The translations under genes were made by a program, and so were the position numbers. A DNA stretch of 64,000 nt, from assembly GCA_023411175.1 (NCBI GenBank), contig JAEYPB010000064.1:90611-154610 (forward strand), given 5' to 3'. Position 1 is the first letter of the stretch. Each line of letters starts with the position of its first letter. Below the pieces are notes generated by a model that made no database searches, was not told the origin of the DNA, and worked only from the letters and a program-made list of their open reading frames with translations. Positions 42,322-51,536 of the stretch are shown here, one piece after another. This DNA is from Bacillota bacterium (GTDB lineage Bacteria > Bacillota > Clostridia > Christensenellales > Aristaeellaceae).

Positions 42322-42374
42322 TATCCACCGAACTCACGCTCAACGGTCAGTAAAGCGCCGTTTCAGGATGAAAA

Positions 42375-42400
42375 GCGCGGATGGCTACCGCCATCCGCGC
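42375..42400 (-). terminator. Terminator of the Nudix gene
   Basis: GCGCGGATGGC, loop TACC, GCCATCCGCGC; on the minus strand the stem is followed by TTTTCAT. It may also serve the convergent collagen-like gene. Confidence 0.7.
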
Positions 42401-42483
42401 TCAAAGCATCGGCAAAACCCTTCATGCACCTAAAATTCTCTGGGAACTTCTCGGGCGGCGCGTTACCAGTTGCTCTTCCTCCG

Positions 42484-42933
42484 CTATTTCTTTCGTTCCG
42501 AGCCCAGGTACATCGTATGCTCGGAGTCGATCATTCGCCGAAGATTGTCCCGCACAACCCTTGGGAACAGGCGGCACTTTTCCGCCTCGGCGACGGTCAT
42601 CCATTCGCAGTCCACCTGATAGGCATCGCGTTCGGTGGGCCGAATGCGCTTCTCATCGGTCAGCTCGCAGAGGAAGATAAAATACATCTTGTGATCGGAG
42701 CCCGAGTCCCGCCCAGCGGTGATCTGCTCGTAAACCCCCGCCATGCGGACGGGGCGCACGGAGATGCCCGTCTCTTCCCTCATCTCGCGCATCAGCGCCT
42801 CGGGGAGCGTCTCCCCGGTATGCTGGCCGCCGCCCGGAAGTGCGTAATAAGCCCCCAGACGGGAGCGGCATCTATTCAGCAGGACTTTATCGCCGTCGAG
42901 CACAATGCCCTTTGCGGAATTGCGCACAGCCAT
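42484..42933 (-). CDS. Nudix hydrolase
   Basis: 149 residues with a complete Nudix box, GGGQHTGETLPEALMREMREETG (G-x5-E-x7-REUxEExGU). Such enzymes hydrolyse nucleoside diphosphates linked to another moiety. Substrate cannot be read from sequence. Single gene with a near-consensus promoter upstream and a hairpin downstream. Confidence 0.9.
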   Translation of the reverse strand: MAVRNSAKGIVLDGDKVLLNRCRSRLGAYYALPGGGQHTGETLPEALMREMREETGISVRPVRMAGVYEQITAGRDSGSDHKMYFIFLCELTDEKRIRPTERDAYQVDCEWMTVAEAEKCRLFPRVVRDNLRRMIDSEHTMYLGSERKK

Positions 42934-42970
42934 GCGAAGTCACCCCTCTTCGCCGGAATCTGATCTTTTC

Positions 42971-42999
42971 ATTATACGACAAGCGCGGCATTTTGACAA
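42971..42999 (-). promoter_or_regulatory. Promoter of the Nudix gene
   Basis: Minus strand TTGTCA (42994-42999), 17 bases, TATAAT (42971-42976). Confidence 0.75.
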
Positions 43000-43068
43000 G
43001 ACATATCAAAATCTTTCGCCTCCGATTGTAAACTTCGTTTAATTTGAGGATAAGAGTTTGTGCCAAGA

Positions 43069-43097
43069 TTGAATCCTCAGGGGGGGACTGTTAAAAT
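43069..43097 (+). promoter_or_regulatory. Promoter of the 2-oxoacid dehydrogenase operon
   Basis: TTGAAT (43069-43074), 17 bases, TAAAAT (43092-43097). The first gene starts at 43131. Confidence 0.65.
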
Positions 43098-43130
43098 AAC
43101 CTCAGAATATCCGGATGTAGGAGGATGCGT

Positions 43131-44483
43131 ATGGCAGTAGCCGTCATTATGCCCCGGCAGGGACAATCGGTAGAAAGCTGCATCATTACAAAATGGCTTA
43201 AACACCCCGGTGACGCGGTCAGCGTCGGAGATGTCCTGTTTTCCTATGAGACCGACAAGGCCGCGTTCGAGGAGAGCGCCAAGGTTTCCGGCACGCTGCT
43301 GGCGGCCTTTTTTCAGGAGGGCGACGATGTGCCCTGCCTGACCAACGTGTGCGCCATCGGCGAACCTGGCGAGGATTTCGCCCAGTTCGACCCGAACGGC
43401 GCCGCGCCCGCCGCGGAAGCGCCCGCGTCTGCGCCCGTTCAGGCTGTGGAGGCCGCGCCGGCGGCAGCCCCGGTAGCTGCCGCAGCCGTTATGCCTTCCG
43501 GCGAACTCAAGATCAGCCCCCGGGCCAGGAATTTGGCCGAGGCGCGCTTTGCTGATCTTTCGAAGGCCTCTGCAACAGGCCCTGACGGTCGCGTGATCGC
43601 GCGGGATGTTCAGGCGCTCATCGACGCCGGGCAGGTGGTCACACCGGCGGCCAGCGCGGCCTACGCCGGCGGCGCGGTGGGCACCGGCCTCGGCGGCCGC
43701 GTGTCGCTGAAAGACCTCGAAGCCACCGAAGCGAAGCCCGAAGCCCCGGCCGCCGCAGTGATGCCCGCCCCGGAAGCGGCCTTCACCGACGAGCCGCTCA
43801 CCAACATGCGCAAGGTGATCGCGAAGGCCATGATGCAGTCGCTGTCCTCTATCGCGCAGCTCACCCACACGCTGACCTTCGACTGCACCCAGCTCCAGTC
43901 GCTGCGCAAGCTCTACAAGGAAAAGGGAGAGGCGGCCGGGCTCTCCGGCGTTTCGCTGGGCGACATGGTGATGTTCGCGCTGTCCCGCACCCTCATGCAG
44001 CCGGAGCACCGCGCGCTGAACGCCAACCTGATCGACGGAACCACCATGCGCTACTTCCACGGCGTCAACCTGGGCTTCGCCTGCGATACCGAGCGGGGAC
44101 TCATGGTGCCGGTCATCAACGGCGCGGATCGGATGAGCCTTAAGGAGATTTCCGAAGCCGTCAAGAGTCTCGCCAAGGCTGCGAGGGCGGGAACAATCAA
44201 CCCGGACCTTCTGCGCGGCGGCTCGTTCACGGTCTCGAACCTGGGCGCGCTGGGCATCGAGAGCTTTACGCCCATCATCAACCCGCCGCAGACGGGCATC
44301 CTGGGTGTGGACGCCATCGTGCAGCGGGTGCGCGAGGTGAACGGCAAGATCGAGGTCTACCCGGCGATGGGCCTTTCGCTGACCTACGATCACCGCGCCA
44401 TCGACGGCATGCCCGCCTCGAAGTTCCTGGCGGACCTGAAGTTCAACCTGGAAAACTTCCTGATGCTGCTTGCGAAAGGATAG
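43131..44483 (+). CDS. Dihydrolipoamide acyltransferase E2
   Basis: 450 residues. One lipoyl domain has the lipoylated Lys at ~43 (YETDKAAFEE). An Ala/Pro linker follows, then a peripheral-subunit-binding domain (KISPRARNLAEARFADL, ATGPDGRVIARDV). A second Ala/Pro linker leads to the catalytic domain, with TYDHRAIDGMPAS (His-x3-Asp-Gly). It moves the acyl group from lipoyl to CoA. Start 43131 is 6 bases after TAGGAGG; ATG 43125 is too close. First gene of the E2-E3-E1 operon. Pyruvate or acetoin are the likely substrates of the complex. Confidence 0.92.
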   Translation: MAVAVIMPRQGQSVESCIITKWLKHPGDAVSVGDVLFSYETDKAAFEESAKVSGTLLAAFFQEGDDVPCLTNVCAIGEPGEDFAQFDPNGAAPAAEAPASAPVQAVEAAPAAAPVAAAAVMPSGELKISPRARNLAEARFADLSKASATGPDGRVIARDVQALIDAGQVVTPAASAAYAGGAVGTGLGGRVSLKDLEATEAKPEAPAAAVMPAPEAAFTDEPLTNMRKVIAKAMMQSLSSIAQLTHTLTFDCTQLQSLRKLYKEKGEAAGLSGVSLGDMVMFALSRTLMQPEHRALNANLIDGTTMRYFHGVNLGFACDTERGLMVPVINGADRMSLKEISEAVKSLAKAARAGTINPDLLRGGSFTVSNLGALGIESFTPIINPPQTGILGVDAIVQRVREVNGKIEVYPAMGLSLTYDHRAIDGMPASKFLADLKFNLENFLMLLAKG

Positions 44484-44487
44484 AACT

Positions 44488-45855
44488 ATGTACGATTTGA
44501 TCGTCATCGGCGGCGGTCCCGCCGGGTATCTGGGCGCGGAGCGCGCCGCCCACGCGGGGATGAGCGTCTGCCTGTTCGAAAAGAATTCGCTGGGCGGCGT
44601 CTGCCTGAACGAGGGCTGCATCCCGTCCAAGGCACTTTTGCATTCCGCGAAGGTGTATGAAACCGCGAAGCACGCCGACAAGTACGGCGTCCGGGTGACG
44701 GACGCGTCCCTCGACCACAAGGCGGTCGTGGCACGGCGCGGCAAGGTGGTCAAGCTGCTTGTATCGGGCGTCGGCGCAAAGCTGAAGGGCGCGGGCGTTA
44801 CCGTCGTCAAGGCGGAGGCGAAGATTTTGGGGCGCGTGCCCGGCGGCTTCTCGGTGGAAGCCGATGGCCAAGCCTACGAAGCGAAGAAGCTCTTGATAGC
44901 CGCCGGTTCTTCCCCGGTGATTCCGCCGATTCCCGGGCTCAGGGAAGCCGTGGCCTCGGGCTTTGCGATCACCAACCGCGAAGTGCTGGTGCTGCCGGAG
45001 GTGCCGAAGTCCCTCGTCATCATCGGCGGCGGCGTGATCGGCCTCGAGATGGCGGCGTATTACGTGACCGCGGGCAGCGAGGTCACCGTCGTCGAGATGC
45101 TGGACCACATTGCCGGCCCGACGGACGGCGAGATCCGCACCATCCTGCTCAAGGAATACCAGAAAAAGGGCGTCAAGTTCCTCCTGGGCACGAAGGTCAC
45201 CGGCCTTACAAAGGACAGCGTGCTGTGCGAGGCGGACGGTAAGCCCGTCGAACTGAAATGCGAAAAAACGCTCTGCGCCATCGGCCGCCGCGCGAATCTC
45301 AGCGGCCTCGGCCTTGAAGCGCTGGGCGCCGAAGTAAGCCGCGTGGGCATCGTGACCGATTCTCAGGGGCGAACGAACGTCGAGGGCGTCTATGCCGCGG
45401 GCGACGTCAACGGCATTCAGATGCTGGCGCACACGGCCTACCGCGAGAGCGAGGTGGCGGTGAACACCATGCTGGGCAAGAAGGACGCCATGCGCTACCA
45501 CGCGAACCCGGCGGTGATCTACACGAAGCCCGAGGTCGCCTGCGTCGGCTATACCGAGGAGGCCGCGAAGGAAGCGGGCATCCCCTACGAGGTCAAAAAG
45601 CTCTCGATGCGCTACGCCGGAAGGTTCGTCGCTGAAAACGAAGGCGAGGACGGGCTGTGCAAGGTTCTGGTGCACGAACAACACAGAAACGTCATCGGCG
45701 TGCACATGATCGGCGCCTACGCCTCGGAGATCATCTGGGGCGCGGCGGCGATGATTGAGACCGAACTGCGCGTCAAGGACGCCAAGGAGATCATCTTCCC
45801 CCACCCCACCGTTTCGGAAATCATCCGCGAAGTCATCTGGGAATTTGCCGATTAG
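44488..45855 (+). CDS. lpdA: Dihydrolipoamide dehydrogenase E3
   Basis: 455 residues. FAD motif VIGGGPAGYLGAE, redox disulfide GGVCLNEGCIPSK, NAD motif IIGGGVIGLEMA, second FAD motif GVYAAGDVNG. The catalytic His-Glu is in HPTVSEII near the end. It reoxidises the dihydrolipoyl group of E2, passing electrons to NAD. Four bases after E2; start 44488 with AAAGGA. Confidence 0.95.
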   Translation: MYDLIVIGGGPAGYLGAERAAHAGMSVCLFEKNSLGGVCLNEGCIPSKALLHSAKVYETAKHADKYGVRVTDASLDHKAVVARRGKVVKLLVSGVGAKLKGAGVTVVKAEAKILGRVPGGFSVEADGQAYEAKKLLIAAGSSPVIPPIPGLREAVASGFAITNREVLVLPEVPKSLVIIGGGVIGLEMAAYYVTAGSEVTVVEMLDHIAGPTDGEIRTILLKEYQKKGVKFLLGTKVTGLTKDSVLCEADGKPVELKCEKTLCAIGRRANLSGLGLEALGAEVSRVGIVTDSQGRTNVEGVYAAGDVNGIQMLAHTAYRESEVAVNTMLGKKDAMRYHANPAVIYTKPEVACVGYTEEAAKEAGIPYEVKKLSMRYAGRFVAENEGEDGLCKVLVHEQHRNVIGVHMIGAYASEIIWGAAAMIETELRVKDAKEIIFPHPTVSEIIREVIWEFAD

Positions 45856-45879
45856 CGCATACGTAAGGAGTGATTCCAT

Positions 45880-48345
45880 ATGTCCAAGCAACTTTTCGTC
45901 GACCCGTCGGCGCTTCGAAAGCCCGGCAAAGTGCGTTTTGAGGACATCCCCGTTAACACCTACCAAAAGACCGTCAAGGACGAAGTGGGCCACCTGACAA
46001 ACGAGCAGCTGGTTCGCATCTACCGCGACATGCTGGTGCTGCGCGAGTTTGAGACGATGCTCAACCTCATCAAGACCACCGGCGAATACAAGGGCATCAC
46101 CTACAACCACCCCGGCCCGGCGCACCTTTCGATGGGCCAGGAGGCCTCCGCGGTGGGCATGGCCTTCCATCTGGACGAAAACGACTTCATCTTTGGCTCC
46201 CACAGGAGCCATGGTGAAATTCTCGCCAAGGGTATGTCGGCCATCGAAAAGCTCTCGGACGAAGCGCTCCTCAAAATCATGAAGGAGTTCTTCGGCGGCG
46301 AGATTCTGAAGGTTGTGGACGACGGAAAGCAGGCTTCCGTCAAGGCGCTGGCCATTGACTTCCTGCTCTACGGCGCAATGGCGGAGATCTTTGCACGGGC
46401 CACCGGCTTCAACCGCGGCCTCGGCGGATCGATGCATACCTTCTTCACGCCCTTCGGCATCTACCCGAACAACGCGCTGGTGGGCGGCTCCGCCGACATC
46501 GCGACGGGTTCCGCGCTGTACAAAAAGGTCACCCGCAAAAAGGGCATCGTCGTAGCCAACATCGGCGACGGATCTCTCGGCTGCGGCCCGGTTCTGGAAG
46601 CGCTCAACTTCGCGTCGATGGGCCAGTTCACCCAGCTCTGGGACGGCGATATGAAGTCGGGTCTTCCGGTTCTCTTCAACGTCTTCAACAACAACTACGG
46701 CATGGGCGGACAGACCGTCGGCGAGACGATGGGCTACGACGTGCTGGCGCGGCTTGGCGCGGGCTTCTCGCCCACTCAGATGCACGCCGAGCGCGTGGAC
46801 GGCTTCAACCCGCTGGCTGTCATTGATGCCTACGGCCGCAAGAAGAAGCTGCTCAGCGAGGGCAAGGGCCCGGTGTTCCTGGACGTCCTCACCTACCGCT
46901 TCGCCGGACACAGTCCGTCGGATTCCTCCTCCTACCGCACGAAGGAAGAGATCGCTGCGTGGGAAGCTGTCGATCCCATCAACGTCTACCGCAGCCAGCT
47001 GATCGAAGCGGGCGTCGCCACCGAGGCGGAGTGCGACGCGATCCATGAGACGGTGAACGCCGCCATCCTGGAGAACTTCAAGCGCTCCATCGACGACGCC
47101 GTTTCGCCACGCATGGACCTTAACAAGGATCCCGAGGCCATCAGCAGGCTTATGTTCTCGAACGGCCATGTGGAAGCCTTTGATGAAGCGAAGCCGGACG
47201 TTCTGATGCCTATGGAGGAGAACCCGCGGGTCAAAGCCATCGCCGGCAAGGAACGCTTCTACGTGAAGGATGGCAAGCCCGTCTCGAAGAACAAACTCTA
47301 CCAGCTGCGCGACGGCCTCTTTGAAGCGATCATCGACCGCTATTACAAGGACCCGACCCTCGTATCCTACGGCGAAGACGTGCGCGACTGGGGCGGCGCA
47401 TTCGCGGTATACCGCGGGCTGACCGAGGCGCTCCCCTATCACCGGCTGTTCAACGCGCCGATCTCCGAGGCCGCCATCGTCGGCACGGGCGTTGGCTATG
47501 CCATGTCCGGCGGCCGCGCGCTGGTGGAACTGATGTACTGCGACTTCCTGGGTCGCGCCGGCGACGAGGTGTTCAATCAGATGTCGAAGTGGCAGTCGAT
47601 GTCGGCGGGCGTCATCAAAATGCCGCTGGTCCTGCGCGTTTCGGTGGGCTCCAAGTACGGCGCTCAGCATTCCCAGGACTGGACGGCGCTGACCGCCCAC
47701 ATCCCCGGGCTTAAGGTCGTCTTCCCCGCCACGCCCTACGACGCCAAGGGTATGATGGCCGCGGCGCTCGCGGGCACCGACCCGGTGGTGTTCTTTGAGA
47801 GCCAGCGCATCTACGACGTGGGCGAGATGTTCCACGAAGGCGGTGTGCCGGCGGAATACTACGAAATCGAACTGGGCAAGCCTGACATCAAGCGCTCGGG
47901 CTCCGACATCACCATCCTGACCTTCGGTGCGGTGCTCTACCGCGCGCTCCAGGCTGCCGACACGCTGAAGGAAAAGTACGGCCTTTCCGCCGAGATCATC
48001 GATGCTCGCTCGCTGGTTCCGTTTGATTACCAGATGGTGCTGGATTCGGTCAAGAAGACCGGCAGGCTGGTCGTCGTCACCGATGCCTGCGAGCGCGGCT
48101 CCTACGCCAGCGAGGTCGCCCGCAACGTGACGGAACTGGGCTTTGACCTTCTCGACGCGCCGCCGGTGGTGGTGGCAGCGAAGAACTGGATCACCCCCGC
48201 CCACGAGCTGGAAGAGGCGTTCTTCCCGCAGCCCGAATGGATCCTCGACGCCATCGACGCGAAGATCGTTCCGCTGCCGGGCCACGTGCGCACCACCAAC
48301 CAGACGCCGGGCGAGAAGCTGCGCGAGCTGCGCGCGGGCATCTGA
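45880..48345 (+). CDS. Fused alpha-beta E1 component of a 2-oxoacid dehydrogenase
   Basis: 821 residues, E1-alpha and E1-beta in one chain. The alpha part (~1-400) has the TPP motif GDGSLGCGPVLEALNF ending in FNNNYGMGG, and the loop HSPSDSSSYR. The beta part (~470-800) has SYGEDVRDWGGAF, ISEAAIVGTGVGYAMSG and the C-terminal transketolase-like domain (TFGAVLYRALQAAD; RSLVPFD). It decarboxylates a 2-oxoacid with TPP and acylates E2. AAGGAGTG precedes the ATG. Last gene of the operon, followed by a strong terminator. The natural substrate (pyruvate, acetoin, branched-chain) is not decided. Confidence 0.9.
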   Translation: MSKQLFVDPSALRKPGKVRFEDIPVNTYQKTVKDEVGHLTNEQLVRIYRDMLVLREFETMLNLIKTTGEYKGITYNHPGPAHLSMGQEASAVGMAFHLDENDFIFGSHRSHGEILAKGMSAIEKLSDEALLKIMKEFFGGEILKVVDDGKQASVKALAIDFLLYGAMAEIFARATGFNRGLGGSMHTFFTPFGIYPNNALVGGSADIATGSALYKKVTRKKGIVVANIGDGSLGCGPVLEALNFASMGQFTQLWDGDMKSGLPVLFNVFNNNYGMGGQTVGETMGYDVLARLGAGFSPTQMHAERVDGFNPLAVIDAYGRKKKLLSEGKGPVFLDVLTYRFAGHSPSDSSSYRTKEEIAAWEAVDPINVYRSQLIEAGVATEAECDAIHETVNAAILENFKRSIDDAVSPRMDLNKDPEAISRLMFSNGHVEAFDEAKPDVLMPMEENPRVKAIAGKERFYVKDGKPVSKNKLYQLRDGLFEAIIDRYYKDPTLVSYGEDVRDWGGAFAVYRGLTEALPYHRLFNAPISEAAIVGTGVGYAMSGGRALVELMYCDFLGRAGDEVFNQMSKWQSMSAGVIKMPLVLRVSVGSKYGAQHSQDWTALTAHIPGLKVVFPATPYDAKGMMAAALAGTDPVVFFESQRIYDVGEMFHEGGVPAEYYEIELGKPDIKRSGSDITILTFGAVLYRALQAADTLKEKYGLSAEIIDARSLVPFDYQMVLDSVKKTGRLVVVTDACERGSYASEVARNVTELGFDLLDAPPVVVAAKNWITPAHELEEAFFPQPEWILDAIDAKIVPLPGHVRTTNQTPGEKLRELRAGI

Positions 48346-48362
48346 CCCAATACATCCCCTGT

Positions 48363-48398
48363 ACGAACGGCGCGCAGATAGCGCGCCGTTCGTTTTTT
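48363..48398 (+). terminator. Terminator of the dehydrogenase operon
   Basis: ACGAACGGCGCGC, loop AGATA, GCGCGCCGTTCGT, then TTTTTT. Confidence 0.95.
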
Positions 48399-48643
48399 CT
48401 CCCAATCCTGCTGGGTGGCTGGTGAAGCGCGTGAAAACATGCGGCACGCCATTTAAACCAGTGTTCGAGACCTACCAGCGAGAAGCATTAACGCGAATGC
48501 TTGGTATAAAGCCCCAGGATGCAAGGCCATGTTGCTTTGAATTCGCGCCAAACAGGTTGATGCCCACGGTTTCCCAACGGGATGCACCTGGCGCAATTTG
48601 CCCGTCGTACCAAGCCTGCGTTTTGCTTGCGGAAGGCATAGAA
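48399..48643. other. Intergenic stretch without a recognised gene
   Basis: Between two terminators. Short open frames exist on both strands but have no start with a ribosome-binding site and no recognisable sequence. I see nothing else here. Confidence 0.6.
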
Positions 48644-48671
48644 AAAGGCCGGAGCTCACGCTCCGGCCTTT
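48644..48671 (-). terminator. Terminator of oppA / opp operon
   Basis: AAAGGCCGGAGC, loop TCAC (plus strand), GCTCCGGCCTTT; on the minus strand it runs into TTTTT. Confidence 0.92.
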
Positions 48672-48683
48672 GATGGGTTATGC

Positions 48684-50456
48684 TCAGGAAATCGTCGTGT
48701 AGGTCATGATGACGTCGCCCGTGGGCAGGATCATCGTGTTCTGGACGTTGGGCTTGAGCATGTAGGGGTTGGTGTAGAAGTAGAGAGGCGCGACGCCACC
48801 GGTGGCCATCAGGACCTTCTCCGCCTGGGCGCTCAGCGCAACGCGCTCGGCCGGGTCGGTGGAGAGCTTGATCTTGGAGATCAGGCTGTCATAGGCGTCT
48901 GCCCAGGTCTGGTCGCCGTTCTCGCCCCAGTAGGCGCCGAGGCCGGCGTCCTTGGTGACATCGGTGAAGCGAGTGTAGTCACCCACTTCGCGGCCCAGGC
49001 GCGGGTAGTTGTTGCCCGAAGCGCTGATGAAGATGTCCAGGAAGTTGGTGGTGTCGTTGTAGTCCGCGATCCAACCCATGCGCGCCGCTTCGGCGTCGCC
49101 GGCCTTCAGCTTGGCCTGCAGGGTGGACCAAGCTTCGGTGTTGATCGTCGCGGTGATGCCGAAGGTGTTCCAGACCTCCTGCACGTACTGGATGATCGCG
49201 GCGTTGGCACCGGAGTTGTTGAAGGCGAACTCGATCGAGGGCGCGTCGGTGAACACGACGTCACCAGTCTCGATGCTGCCGGTGTAGGCATAGCCCAGCT
49301 CGATCAGAGTCTTGACCGCAGCCACCTGATCCTCGGTGTAATTGGCGTTCTCAGCGGAGGGGGTGTTGGTGCCGGTATACCAGGCGCCATAGCCTTCCGC
49401 GCTGCGCACGTCGGCGTTCACGCCGTCAGACAGATTGCTCGGGAAGAAGCCCGTCGCGGCAACCTGACCGCCCTGGGTCACGTACTCGACGACTTCCTGA
49501 CGGTTGATGAGCTGGCCGAAGGCGAAACGGGCTTTGGCCATCTCCTGCACGGTCAGCTGCTTGCCGGCCGGAGAGACGTCCTTATGCACGTTGAAGAGGA
49601 TGTACCAGGTGCCGATGTAGGGCCCGAACACCAGCTCGCCCGGATAGGTGGACTGCAGGCGCGGGAACTCGGTGGGGTCGATGGCGTTGATGAAGGAAGC
49701 GGTGTTGTTCTCATAGGCGGTCAGGATGGCCACATTGTCCTCGGACAGGTAGCAGTTGATGCCGCCCAGCGTAACATTCGCAGCGTTCCAGTAGTTCGGG
49801 TTCTTTTCAAAGGAGATGACGTCGTCCACCTTGTAGACGGTCATGCGGTAGGGACCCATGCCGATGTAGGTTTCCGGCTTGGTCGCCCAGATGCCTTCGT
49901 TGTCCGCATCGGCGGCTTTGACCGGCATGAAGGTCGGGAAAGCACACAGCTCAAGGAAGTACGGGGTGGGCGCGACCAACTTGACGGTCACCGTGCGGGC
50001 GGCGTCATCTGCCACCGCGTTCATGCCGCCTTTACCGTCGTTGCCTTCGATCGCGTCGTACAGGAAGCCGTAGTCCGCGCCGAGGTCGGCGGAGGCAGAG
50101 CGCTTCCAGGAAGCGATGATGTCGCTGGCGGTGAAGTCACTGCCGTCGGACCACTTAAGGCCTTCGCGGAGGGTGAAAACATAGGTCAGGCCATCTTCGG
50201 AGATGGTGTAGGATTCCGCCAGTTCAGGCGAGAGCGTGGGCTGACCATCCACATACTGATAGCCCATCAGGCCGGCGTGGGCCAGCTTCAAGGTGTTGGA
50301 GCCGTTGACCGAGCTGTTGAGAGCAGGATCAATCGAGAGAGGGGTGCCGCCGCCAAAGAACACGGAGATGACCGGCGCGCTGGATTCCGCTACGCCAACC
50401 ATTCCGGTACCGATGACGAGCGTAAGCGCCAGCAGTATCGCAAGTACCTTTTTCAT
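48684..50456 (-). CDS. oppA: Oligopeptide-binding protein (SBP family 5)
   Basis: 590 residues. Signal peptide MKKVLAILLALTLVIGTGM...VGVAES. Family 5 blocks: PTLSPELAESYTISEDGLTYVF, LREGLKWSDGSDFTASDIIASWKR and YIGMGPYRMTVYK. It captures peptides outside the membrane for the OppBCDF importer encoded upstream. Unlike most Gram-positive OppA proteins there is no Cys in the first 60 residues, so no lipobox. It has its own promoter 102 bases after oppF. AGGAGGAG precedes the ATG. Nickel or other family 5 ligands are possible. Confidence 0.9.
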   Translation of the reverse strand: MKKVLAILLALTLVIGTGMVGVAESSAPVISVFFGGGTPLSIDPALNSSVNGSNTLKLAHAGLMGYQYVDGQPTLSPELAESYTISEDGLTYVFTLREGLKWSDGSDFTASDIIASWKRSASADLGADYGFLYDAIEGNDGKGGMNAVADDAARTVTVKLVAPTPYFLELCAFPTFMPVKAADADNEGIWATKPETYIGMGPYRMTVYKVDDVISFEKNPNYWNAANVTLGGINCYLSEDNVAILTAYENNTASFINAIDPTEFPRLQSTYPGELVFGPYIGTWYILFNVHKDVSPAGKQLTVQEMAKARFAFGQLINRQEVVEYVTQGGQVAATGFFPSNLSDGVNADVRSAEGYGAWYTGTNTPSAENANYTEDQVAAVKTLIELGYAYTGSIETGDVVFTDAPSIEFAFNNSGANAAIIQYVQEVWNTFGITATINTEAWSTLQAKLKAGDAEAARMGWIADYNDTTNFLDIFISASGNNYPRLGREVGDYTRFTDVTKDAGLGAYWGENGDQTWADAYDSLISKIKLSTDPAERVALSAQAEKVLMATGGVAPLYFYTNPYMLKPNVQNTMILPTGDVIMTYTTIS

Positions 50457-50507
50457 GGTTCTCCTCCTCTATTATATGTCTCCCCAGACTGAATGAAACT
50501 AATCTTT

Positions 50508-50536
50508 ATGATAGCATGCAGACGGCATGCTGTCAA
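50508..50536 (-). promoter_or_regulatory. Promoter of oppA with an inverted repeat in the spacer
   Basis: Minus strand TTGACA (50531-50536), 17 bases, TATCAT (50508-50513). The spacer is GCATGC-CGTCT-GCATGC, a 6-bp inverted repeat exactly between the two boxes, which suggests a repressor or activator site. Confidence 0.75.
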
Positions 50537-50558
50537 GGAACCAACGTGAAAAATGAAT

Positions 50559-51536
50559 TTAAATGTGGTGGCAGGCGGCAAAATGCCCCGGTTCCACTTC
50601 TTTGAATTCAGGGTTTACCTGGGCGCAGATTTCGGTCGCCCGGCTGCAGCGGGTGCGGAACGGACAGCCCGACGGCACGTTGAGCGGGCTCGGGATATCG
50701 CCGCTGAGCACGATCCTGCGGGAAGCGCGGGAGCGGTCGGGATCAGGAATCGGCACCGCGGAAAGAAGTGAAATCGTATAGGGGTGCAGCGGATGCCGGT
50801 TCAACTCCTCGGAGGAGGCCATTTCCACCATCTTGCCCAGATACATCACCGCGATGCGGTTTGAAATGTGTTTGACCACCGCGAGGTCGTGGGCGATGAA
50901 GAGGTACGCAAGGCCCAACTGCCCCTGAAGGTCTTCCAGCATGTTGATGATCTGCGCCTGTATCGATACGTCCAGCGCCGAAACCGGCTCATCGCAGACG
51001 ATGAACTCCGGATTTGAGGCCAGTGCGCGGGCGATGCCGATGCGCTGGCGCTGCCCGCCGGAAAACTCATGGGCATAGCGCGTGGCCTGCTCGCTGGAAA
51101 GGCCCACCATGCTTAGAAGGCGGTTGATCTTTTCGTTCCGCTCTTTTTTGCCAGCGTAGAGCCCATGCACATCCAGCGGTTCCGCGACAATATCGCCCAC
51201 CGTCATGCGCGGGTTCAGCGAGGAATACGGATCCTGAAACACGAGCTGCGCGCGGCGCCGGAAGGCGGGCAGCGTCTTTTTCTCGACCTTTTCGCCGTCA
51301 AAGTACACCTCTCCGCTGGTGGGCGTGTACAAGTGCAGAAGGGATCGGCCTACGGTGGTCTTGCCGCAGCCGGATTCCCCCACCAACCCCAGCGTTTCGC
51401 CCTTGTTGATGGCAAAGGATACGCCGTCCACGGCCTTCAGCGGCCGTTTTCCGAAGAAACCGGTGCTGATCTGAAAGTACTGCTTGAGATCCCGGACGTC
51501 CACGAGGGGCTTTCCGGCGGCTATTTTTTCATTCAT
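50559..51536 (-). CDS. oppF: Oligopeptide ABC transporter ATPase OppF
   Basis: 325 residues. Walker A GESGCGKTT, Q-loop VFQDPYSSLNPRMTV, signature FSGGQRQRIGIARAL, Walker B FIVCDEPVSALD. The C-terminal segment CPFRTRCSRATEIC...CHH is the Cys-rich oligopeptide/nickel transporter signature that can hold an Fe-S cluster. Start 51536 overlaps oppD by 8 bases. Confidence 0.95.
   Translation of the reverse strand: MNEKIAAGKPLVDVRDLKQYFQISTGFFGKRPLKAVDGVSFAINKGETLGLVGESGCGKTTVGRSLLHLYTPTSGEVYFDGEKVEKKTLPAFRRRAQLVFQDPYSSLNPRMTVGDIVAEPLDVHGLYAGKKERNEKINRLLSMVGLSSEQATRYAHEFSGGQRQRIGIARALASNPEFIVCDEPVSALDVSIQAQIINMLEDLQGQLGLAYLFIAHDLAVVKHISNRIAVMYLGKMVEMASSEELNRHPLHPYTISLLSAVPIPDPDRSRASRRIVLSGDIPSPLNVPSGCPFRTRCSRATEICAQVNPEFKEVEPGHFAACHHI

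Noticed and set aside
41836..42353. Open frames in other frames and on the minus strand across the collagen-like gene
   Set aside because: The repetitive G+C-rich DNA keeps all frames open; only the Gly-x-y frame has a ribosome-binding site and a sensible protein.
44443..48447. A very long open frame (over 1300 codons) on the minus strand across the dehydrogenase operon
   Set aside because: It is antisense to E3 and fused E1, whose motifs are complete. It is His/Arg/Val-rich with no family similarity, the usual by-product of high G+C codon use.
48399..48643. Possible degraded gene between the dehydrogenase and opp operons
   Set aside because: Short frames show no recognisable protein remnants and no start signals.
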